Assembly (NCBI GenBank): GCA_964647585.1
Contig: CAZYGG010000048.1
Coordinates: 1 to 28,611, forward strand
Direction: 5' to 3'
DNA from: CAJINA01 sp964647585
Lineage (GTDB): Bacteria; Desulfobacterota; Desulfobacteria; Desulfobacterales; CAJINA01
DNA length: 28,611 nucleotides
In this document: positions 23,250-28,611 of the stretch, in pieces
Layout: the number at the start of each line of letters is the position of its first letter
Position numbering within the stretch: the stretch's first letter is position 1
Position numbers and translations under genes: made by a program
Notes under the pieces: model-generated
The model's database searches: none
Seen by the model: only the letters and a program-made list of their open reading frames with translations
Told to the model about the DNA's origin: nothing

Positions 23250-23388
23250 GATGAATTCGTAAAAAGCCGAATTCGTCGGTTTTACGTGTTAGGTCTTAGG
23301 TGTTAGGAAAAACAAAAAATCATCAAAACAGATACTTAAAACTTAAAACGCTCGTAAAAGTTGTTTTTTGACTTTTTATGAGTTCATC
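23250..23388. mobile_element. MITE-like foldback element, 139 bp
   Basis: GATGAATTCGTAAAAAGCC (23250-23268) and GACTTTTTATGAGTTCATC (23370-23388) are inverted repeats matching at 16 of 19 positions. Each end also holds its own hairpin: CGTAAAA...TTTTACG on the left and CTCGTAAAA...TTTTTATGAG on the right. It has no ORF and ends 33 bp before the PP-loop gene. Confidence 0.6.
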
Positions 23389-23420
23389 TTTGATCCAGAC
23401 CCCAGAAAGATAAAAGTGCG

Positions 23421-24416
23421 ATGAATTCAGATGCAAAACAGGTACGGGCGCTTGGCCTTTGCAGCGGAGGGCTTGACAGCATATTGGCGGCGCTGGTTTT
23501 AAGACGCCAGGGTATCGATGTTGAATGGGTTGTGTTTGAAACGCCGTTTTTTGCAGCGGATAAGGCCCTGCGGGCCGCCCGGTTAAACCGCGTGCCGATT
23601 ACGGTTAAACCCATTCTGCCGATTTATCTGGAAATGCTCAAGAGCCCGCCGGCCGGATACGGTAAGCAGATGAATCCGTGCATGGACTGCCATGCCCTCA
23701 TGTTCAAACTCGCCGGTGAGGAAATGCAAGCCCGGGGTTTCGATTTTCTGTTCAGCGGTGAGGTCTCCGGCCAGCGGCCCATGTCGCAGAACAAGAATTC
23801 ATTGCGTTACGTTGAGAAAAATTCGGGCTTTGATGGATATATCGTCCGGCCCCTCTCGGCGCAAAACCTGCCGGTAACGCTTCCGGAAAAAGAGGGCCTG
23901 GTGGACCGCGAAAAGTTGCTGAACTTCTCGGGCCGGACGCGCAAACCCCAACTGGAATTGGCTGCCAGCCTGGGTGTAACGGATTTTCCGTCACCGGCCG
24001 GGGGCTGCCTGCTCACTGAGAAAGGATATGCGACCCGGCTCAAGGACCTTTTCAAAAATCAGGATACTTACCGGGACGCGGAGTTTTACCTGTTGAGTTA
24101 CGGGCGCCACCTGCGTCTGAATGCGGGCCACAAGCTCATTGTAGGCCGCTCAAAATCGGAAAATCAAAAAATTGAGGCCCTGATCGATCCGGTCGTCGAT
24201 ACCGAGTTCCGTGTGCAAAACTGGCCCGGGCCCGTATCCCTGGCGCCCAATGGCTGTGATGACGCTACGGCCCTACAGGCCGCGGCCATCTGCGCCGGTT
24301 ACAGCAAGGCTCCGCCGGATAAGCCCGCCGAGGTTCTGGTCATTCAGGGTGACCGGAAAACCACGCTCACCGTGATGCCCACCGCCCCCCGGGAGAACAA
24401 ATTACTTTTGCTGTAG
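23421..24416 (+). CDS. PP-loop ATPase, ThiI/MnmA-like, possibly tRNA-modifying
   Basis: The 331-residue protein carries the PP-loop SGGLDS at residues 15-20, which binds and adenylates with ATP, and NPCMDCH with Cys87/Cys90, a typical catalytic or metal pair in tRNA thiolases. A second conserved block, SPAGGCLLTEKGYATRLKDLF, is shared with the MnmA-like proteins of sulfate and metal reducers. After about residue 200 comes a region (LLSYGRHLRLNAGHKLIVGRSKSEN) like the RNA-binding NFACT-R domain. I infer an RNA thiolation or sulfur-transfer role; it is not a canonical MnmA or ThiI. The ribosome binding site is weak. Confidence 0.75.
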   Translation: MNSDAKQVRALGLCSGGLDSILAALVLRRQGIDVEWVVFETPFFAADKALRAARLNRVPITVKPILPIYLEMLKSPPAGYGKQMNPCMDCHALMFKLAGEEMQARGFDFLFSGEVSGQRPMSQNKNSLRYVEKNSGFDGYIVRPLSAQNLPVTLPEKEGLVDREKLLNFSGRTRKPQLELAASLGVTDFPSPAGGCLLTEKGYATRLKDLFKNQDTYRDAEFYLLSYGRHLRLNAGHKLIVGRSKSENQKIEALIDPVVDTEFRVQNWPGPVSLAPNGCDDATALQAAAICAGYSKAPPDKPAEVLVIQGDRKTTLTVMPTAPRENKLLLL

Positions 24417-24441
24417 TCCTCTCTTTATTCTATCTTTAAAA

Positions 24442-24462
24442 ACCTGGTCCTCAGGGCCAGGT
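24442..24462 (+). terminator. Hairpin after the PP-loop gene
   Basis: ACCTGGTCC and GGGCCAGGT pair over nine positions (one G:U) around a three-base loop, 25 bp after the stop. No U tract follows, so its efficiency as a terminator is doubtful. Confidence 0.4.
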
Positions 24463-24507
24463 CAGAGATAATTGGCTATGTCGTGGTACGTGTGAGCAGG
24501 TTGTTTA

Positions 24508-24646
24508 GACTGTAGGCTGAAGACTGTTAGGAGAAACAGGATATCTGCGATTTGCAAACCGTCATGTCACTGTTTGTTGTTACCCGCGCGCGTCTCCTTA
24601 ATCGGGGTGCAAACAGGATTTTCCTTCAACCTAAATGCCTACAGTC
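24508..24646. repeat. Foldback pair, 139 bp
   Basis: GACTGTAGGC (24508-24517) and GCCTACAGTC (24637-24646) are perfect inverted repeats. The bases inside each arm remain loosely complementary, e.g. AAACAGGAT on the left and AAACAGGATTTTCC on the right in related positions. Confidence 0.45.
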
Positions 24647-24680
24647 TATCAGCCTGATTCCGGTGTTGCTCCAAGCTGTC

Positions 24681-24706
24681 CCTTTTCAGGGGCAATCCAC
24701 AGCTAG
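24681..24706. repeat. Intergenic repeat, copy 2 (related copy at 21165-21191)
   Basis: The sequence CCTTTTCAGGGGCAATCCAC then AGCTAG is about 85 percent like the copy 3.5 kb upstream. Confidence 0.5.
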
Positions 24707-24917
24707 TCTGGGCCAGGCTTCTTTGCCTTAAAAAGCGAATGCTGAATATCCAACCTGTTGCACTGAAACTTGTGTATGTCTGCGCATTGTCCTGGCCAGT
24801 TTCTCTACTTCCAACAGGGCCCATATAGTGCGGATGATTTCCTTGTTGACCCGCAACAGCCTGCGGCCTGTCCGGCGTAGTTTGAAAAACGAAGACGGAA
24901 GTCCGATTTTTAACGCC

Positions 24918-24987
24918 CCGTGCATGGGCGGCCGGATTTCTGTTGTCAAAATTCTTGAAATTAGGCAAATCGGAAGCCTATGCACGG
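24918..24987. repeat. Inverted pair CCGTGCATGGGC / GCCTATGCACGG
   Basis: The arms (24918-24929, 24976-24987) match at 11 of 12 positions with a 46-base loop. A second pair, TCCGATTT (24903) and AAATCGGA (24967), interleaves with it. Confidence 0.45.
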
Positions 24988-25159
24988 TTGACAGAATGCC
25001 CATTATCGGTCATACCCATTCGAAGAGAGTGCGGCCGGATTGGGTCGCTGTTCGATTCTCGGGCCCGCCACATCTTGAGATACATACTACAACACCATTC
25101 AACCGGCCGAACATGACCATGCTGCTATTTCCTGAAAAGTACAAAAAATTGGAGAACAC

Positions 25160-25792
25160 ATGGACGCGGTGTACAGATTAAATCAAATCATTCTGGATAG
25201 CCTGCCCCACTGGGCAATGTTAATAAATGTTAAGACAAGAACCGTTCTGGCTGCAAATAAACTGGCAACCGAAGGCGGTGCTAAAATTGATTGTCAATGC
25301 TGGGATGACTTTGGCCATCGGCAATTTATTCTCGAAGAATATAAAGAAATTATTAAAAAGGAGCCGGAACGAAAAAGGGACAATAAAATAAAGTGCGACT
25401 TTTGTCTTGCTGATGAAGCGATGCAATTTGGAAAGCCCGAACGAAAAGAGGTGGAAATTGAAGGAACCATTTGGGACACGTGGTGGGTACCCGTGGACAA
25501 AGACACCTACCTTCATTATGCGATAGACATCACCGATATCAGGAAAACTCAAAATGATTTGCAGGATGCCAAGGAAGAGATACAAGCATTAAGTGGATTG
25601 CTCCCAATATGTGCTTCCTGTAAGAATATTCGAGATGATAAAGGGTATTGGAACCAGATTGAGACATACATCAGCGATCATTCTGATGCAGAATTCAGCC
25701 ATGGAATATGCCCAAAATGTATGGGGATCAGGACTGGTACCAAAAGAGAAATAATAAATAGAAAGGGCCCCTATCCCAATCCTGAAATTTAA
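25160..25792 (+). CDS. Cys-rich PAS-like sensory protein
   Basis: The 210-residue protein begins with a PAS-like domain (about 1-130), including CQC (Cys45/47) and CDFC (Cys79/82) in the position where related PAS domains carry a C...CxxC cluster, and ending in 'DITDIRKTQNDLQ'. A short coiled coil leads to the module LLPICASCKNIRDDKGYW ... FSHGICPKC (Cys151/154, Cys184/187, His181), a probable metal site often found at the C-terminus of sensor proteins in sulfate-reducing bacteria. There is no kinase, GGDEF or receiver domain, so the output is unclear. GGAG five bases before the ATG supports the start. Codon use is more AT-rich than its neighbours, which may mean transfer. It sits alone after the gene-free region. 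Confidence 0.75.
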   Translation: MDAVYRLNQIILDSLPHWAMLINVKTRTVLAANKLATEGGAKIDCQCWDDFGHRQFILEEYKEIIKKEPERKRDNKIKCDFCLADEAMQFGKPERKEVEIEGTIWDTWWVPVDKDTYLHYAIDITDIRKTQNDLQDAKEEIQALSGLLPICASCKNIRDDKGYWNQIETYISDHSDAEFSHGICPKCMGIRTGTKREIINRKGPYPNPEI

Positions 25793-25982
25793 CGGATGTT
25801 ACGCCCACCAACGCCCACCACCATGAAAAGTGCCCAGAAATATGGGATGCGCATAACTGCACACAATTTTACCAGATATTGGGTCTTTTAAGCTCTGGTT
25901 GTCAATGAGATCCGGTACGACATTCTGCAGTGCCCGGGCACGCGATTTCGACGGGTAAGTTTTTTACTCTTTAAGAAAGCCT

Positions 25983-27032
25983 TCACGTATCATGCCGATC
26001 CCGCAGTTTTCCCCGCAGTTGCCCGCAGGCCGCAGAAATGTCCTGGCCCTTGCTGTGCCTCACAACGGCCGTGTAGTTCTGTTTGACCAGGATATCCTGA
26101 AATTGCCGGATCCGGTCATTGTCCGGCCGTTTGAACTCGCTTTCAGGATGTTCATTAAACGGGATGAGGTTGATCTTGGCCCGCAGGGGGGCCAGGCGGG
26201 CGGCCAGTTGCCGGGCGTCTTCATCCGCGTCATTGATACCTTTTATAAGGATATATTCGAAGGTGATCCGGCGGCGGGATTTTAACGGAAATCGGGCACA
26301 GGCTGCCAGCAGGTCCGCGATGGGATATTTCCGGTTGATCGGCATGAGGCGGTTGCGGGTGGCATCGTCTGCGGCATTCAGGGATATGGCCAGGTTGATA
26401 TCCGCATCCCGGCCCAGATCGGTCAACCGGGGGGCAATCCCAGCCGTGGAAAGGGTGACGCGTCGGCTGGTAATTCCCAGGCCTTTATCGGTATCGGTTA
26501 TGATTCCCAGGGCCTTGATGACATTGCGATAGTTGGCTAAAGGTTCGCCCATGCCCATCACCACGATATTGGTGAGATGCCGGTCCGGTGCGGCGTGGAT
26601 GACGTCCCGGACCTGGGCAATTATTTCACCGCTGGTCAGGCTGCGAACCAGGCCGCCGCGTGCCGTCAGGCAGAAGCGGCAGCCCTGGGCGCACCCGACC
26701 TGGGTGGAGATGCACAGGGTGTCATGGTTTTTTTCCGGTATGCGCACACATTCAATGTGGCAACCGTCTTTCAGTCGTAACAGGTATTTTCGGGAGCCAT
26801 CTTTTGAGTCCTCGGTGGCGGTCACCCCAAGGCGCCCTATTTCAAACGCCTGTGCCAGGATCTGGCGGGTTGGTTTACCGACATTTGTCATGGCGTCAAA
26901 CGAGTCGGCCTGGTGCTGATAGACCCATTGTAAAATCTGCCCGGCCCGATAGGACGCAAGTCCCCGTCGGCTGAGCCAGCTGACAAGCTCTTTGGCGGAT
27001 AGGTCCTTGATATCTTTCTTTTCTGTCGTCAT
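25983..27032 (-). CDS. rlmN: Dual-specificity 23S rRNA / tRNA adenine-C2 methyltransferase
   Basis: This 349-residue radical-SAM enzyme methylates C2 of A2503 in 23S rRNA and A37 in some tRNAs. The [4Fe-4S] motif CAQGCRFC (Cys114, 118, 121) follows the VGCA signature. Other family marks are VVMGMGEPLANY, TLSTAGIAPR, NLAISLNAADDATRNRLMPINRKYP and the C-terminal GQDISAACGQL, whose Cys is the methyl-carrying residue. The ribosome binding site is weak. It diverges from ffh across a MITE-like element. Confidence 0.96.
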   Translation of the reverse strand: MTTEKKDIKDLSAKELVSWLSRRGLASYRAGQILQWVYQHQADSFDAMTNVGKPTRQILAQAFEIGRLGVTATEDSKDGSRKYLLRLKDGCHIECVRIPEKNHDTLCISTQVGCAQGCRFCLTARGGLVRSLTSGEIIAQVRDVIHAAPDRHLTNIVVMGMGEPLANYRNVIKALGIITDTDKGLGITSRRVTLSTAGIAPRLTDLGRDADINLAISLNAADDATRNRLMPINRKYPIADLLAACARFPLKSRRRITFEYILIKGINDADEDARQLAARLAPLRAKINLIPFNEHPESEFKRPDNDRIRQFQDILVKQNYTAVVRHSKGQDISAACGQLRGKLRDRHDT

Positions 27033-27107
27033 AGCGCCAAATTCAATTTGCAGATTCTGGTTCTCAATAGTAAAATCAATTCATACCAAAAGCAAATCTT
27101 GTTTATT

Positions 27108-27303
27108 TTAGAACCTATCTCAAAAAACGGACTTTGGTTCAAAATCAAGGCGGCCGCGAGGTTCCCCACGTTGCGGGACTTCCCGCTTGTTAAATCCTCA
27201 AATGTGGGTCGCAACCCGGAGGAATACTGGAGTATTTCGAGGACTTGAACCGAGCGCCCAACGCCGAGTTTGGGCCAAAAGCCTTTTTTGAGATGAGTTC
27301 TAA
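27108..27303. mobile_element. MITE-like element, 196 bp, between rlmN and ffh
   Basis: TTAGAACCTATCTCAAAAAA (from 27108) and TTTTTTGAGATGAGTTCTAA (to 27303) are inverted repeats matching at 18 of 20 positions. Inside are an AATACT-GG-AGTATT palindrome near 27226 and loosely complementary flanks (GGTTCAAAATC against TTGGGCC and CTTGAACC). No ORF is supported within it. Confidence 0.7.
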
Positions 27304-27312
27304 TAATTTTGC

Positions 27313-27341
27313 TTGACTTAGCACAGGTATCACATTATTTT
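27313..27341 (+). promoter_or_regulatory. Promoter of ffh
   Basis: TTGACT and TATTTT are separated by exactly 17 bases. The -35 begins ten bases after the end of the MITE-like element, and the -10 ends 33 bases before the ffh ATG. Confidence 0.65.
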
Positions 27342-27374
27342 CAAGGTTTTCGAAACTTGAGGGTCCGGTGGGCG

Positions 27375-28611
27375 ATGTTTGACAACCTGAGCGAGAAGCT
27401 CGACACAGTATTCAAGAAGCTGAAAGGTCACGGCAAGCTGACCGAGAAGAATATCGATGTCGGCCTGCGCGAAGTCCGGATGGCGCTCCTGGAGGCGGAT
27501 GTCCACTACCGGGTGGTCAAGCAGCTCATTGCCGATATTCGTGAGCGCAGTCTGGGGCAGGAGGTGATGGGCAGCCTCACCCCCGGGCAGCAGGTTATCA
27601 AAATTGTCAATGATGAACTGACCCGGCTCATGGGAGCGCATCACCAGGAACTGAACCTGAAGGGCCAGCACCCGGTTTCCATTATGCTGGTCGGGCTGCA
27701 GGGGTCGGGTAAAACGACCACCAGCGGCAAGCTTGCGGTTTTATTGCGCAAACAGGGGCGCAACCCGTACCTGGTGCCCGCTGACGTTTACCGTCCGGCG
27801 GCCATCGACCAGCTGCAGAAACTCGGCGCCCAGCTGTCTGTACCGGTTTTTGAATCCAGTACGGACATGGACCCGGTTGATATCTGCCGCCGGGCGCGGG
27901 CGGCGGCGCAGCAAGCGGGATGTGATACCCTTTTACTGGATACGGCCGGCCGGTTGCATGTCGATGAAACACTCATGGCCGAGCTGAAAGCGATTCAAAC
28001 CGCAGTTACGCCGAGTGACGTCCTGCTGGTGGCCGATGCCATGACCGGCCAGGATGCGGTCAACATTGCCAAGTCCTTTGATGAGACTCTGGATATTGGC
28101 GGTGTGGTGCTCACCAAGATCGATGGTGACGCCCGGGGCGGCGCCGCCCTTTCGATCCGGGAAATAACCGGAAAACCGATCAAGTTCATCGGTGTCGGCG
28201 AAAAACTGACCGATCTCGAGGCTTTTCATCCCGACCGGATGGCCTCCAAAATTCTGGGCATGGGCGATGTACTCAGTCTCATCGAAAAAGCCCAGACGGT
28301 CGTGGACGAGAAAACGGCGGTGGAACTCGAGAAGAAACTGAGGAAAAATCAGTTTACCCTCGAAGATTTCAGGGACCAGATGGTCCAGATCCGGAAAATG
28401 GGTTCCCTGACGGATCTCATAAAAATGATACCGGGGCTCGGCAATGCCAAGCAGTTGAAAAACCTGAAGGTTGATGAACACGAACTGGTGCGCATCGAGG
28501 CCATGATCAACTCGATGACGCCCACAGAACGGCAGCAGCACGGAATTATTAACGGCAGCCGCCGGAAAAGGATTGCCAAGGGCAGCGGTACCAGTGTACA
28601 AGATATAAATC
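27375..28611 (+). CDS. ffh: Signal recognition particle protein Ffh (3' end outside window)
   Basis: The frame runs open to the window end, giving 412 residues of an expected 440-500. Ffh binds 4.5S RNA and nascent signal sequences, and with FtsY targets them to the membrane. The NG GTPase is clear: P-loop GLQGSGKTT at residues 107-115, PADVYRPAAIDQL, LLDTAGRLHVDE, TKIDGDARGGAALS and GVGEKLTDLEAFHP. The methionine-rich M domain starts near 295 (FRDQMVQIRKMG, MIPGLGN) and includes the RNA-binding GSRRKRIAKGSG. GAGGG and GGTGGG precede the ATG. Confidence 0.97.
   Translation, partial: MFDNLSEKLDTVFKKLKGHGKLTEKNIDVGLREVRMALLEADVHYRVVKQLIADIRERSLGQEVMGSLTPGQQVIKIVNDELTRLMGAHHQELNLKGQHPVSIMLVGLQGSGKTTTSGKLAVLLRKQGRNPYLVPADVYRPAAIDQLQKLGAQLSVPVFESSTDMDPVDICRRARAAAQQAGCDTLLLDTAGRLHVDETLMAELKAIQTAVTPSDVLLVADAMTGQDAVNIAKSFDETLDIGGVVLTKIDGDARGGAALSIREITGKPIKFIGVGEKLTDLEAFHPDRMASKILGMGDVLSLIEKAQTVVDEKTAVELEKKLRKNQFTLEDFRDQMVQIRKMGSLTDLIKMIPGLGNAKQLKNLKVDEHELVRIEAMINSMTPTERQQHGIINGSRRKRIAKGSGTSVQDIN

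Larger units (their letters stand above)
24418..25159. other. 742-bp gene-free region with foldback repeats
   Basis: No convincing gene is seen. Short open frames on both strands have no ribosome binding site or family resemblance. The region holds a hairpin (24442-24462), a 10-bp inverted pair (24508-24517 and 24637-24646), a repeat also present at 21165, a 12-bp inverted pair (24918-24987) and a stretch at about 25050-25072 that looks like the 3' end of a tRNA gene. It looks like decayed or mobile-element-scarred DNA. Confidence 0.5.

Noticed and set aside
25000..25072. Complete tRNA gene
   Set aside because: Only the T-loop and acceptor-like 3' end are seen; no D-arm, anticodon arm or 5' acceptor strand pairs with it.
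24639..25181. Several 90-120 residue open frames on both strands
   Set aside because: No ribosome binding site, low-complexity composition, and no resemblance to any family; they overlap one another on both strands.
25793..25982. CRISPR-like or tandem repeat (ACGCCCACCA twice)
   Set aside because: Only two adjacent ten-base copies; no spacer-repeat periodicity.

Overview
The window looks like chromosomal DNA of a moderately GC-rich, Gram-negative bacterium of the Desulfobacterota, most likely Desulfobacterales. This is inferred from a type IV pilus secretin, an aromatic operon with a chorismate mutase next to a type I DAHP synthase, a PAS-like protein ending in the 'LLPICxxCKxIRDDKGYW' Cys module I associate with sulfate reducers, and many small palindromic intergenic elements. 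No marker gene fixes the genus.

Layout. 1-1.6 kb: the 3' end of pilQ (+) converges on a TPR lipoprotein gene (-). 1.8-6.4 kb: serS, thrC and a LysM-domain envelope protein run on the minus strand. 6.6-7.2 kb: a lone plus-strand 5-formyltetrahydrofolate cyclo-ligase gene. 7.4-14.7 kb: a minus-strand aromatic amino acid operon in the order leader peptide, DAHP synthase, chorismate mutase, aroE, aroA, aroK, aroC, aminotransferase, prephenate dehydrogenase. Most junctions overlap or are very short. 15-19.5 kb: a minus-strand nitrogen-control operon glnD-glnB-glnA behind a good sigma-54 promoter match. 19.7-22 kb: a cyclophilin-type isomerase, a cupin and a membrane-anchored alpha/beta hydrolase (all -). 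22.4-25.8 kb: a DUF4197 protein, a PP-loop ATPase and a Cys-rich PAS-like protein (+), separated by gene-poor DNA full of foldback repeats. 26-28.6 kb: rlmN (-) and the start of ffh (+), which runs off the end.

Most notable is an apparent ribosome-mediated transcription attenuator upstream of the DAHP synthase gene (14510-14706, minus strand). It has a near-consensus -35, a 27-codon leader ORF with a good ribosome binding site and the run NYFYFRYYFFG (8 of 9 consecutive codons Tyr or Phe), then a 10-bp GC-rich terminator hairpin with a U tract. It would couple expression of the aromatic operon to charging of tRNA-Tyr and tRNA-Phe.

The second theme is small non-coding repeats. At least three MITE-like elements with about 19-23 bp imperfect terminal inverted repeats sit in promoter regions (22061-22259, 23250-23388, 27108-27303). 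There is also a 49-bp palindrome inside the aromatic operon, a 91-bp foldback between the gln and aro operons, and two dispersed-repeat fragments upstream of or inside the cupin reading frame. No CRISPR array, rRNA gene, complete tRNA gene, transposase or phage gene was found.
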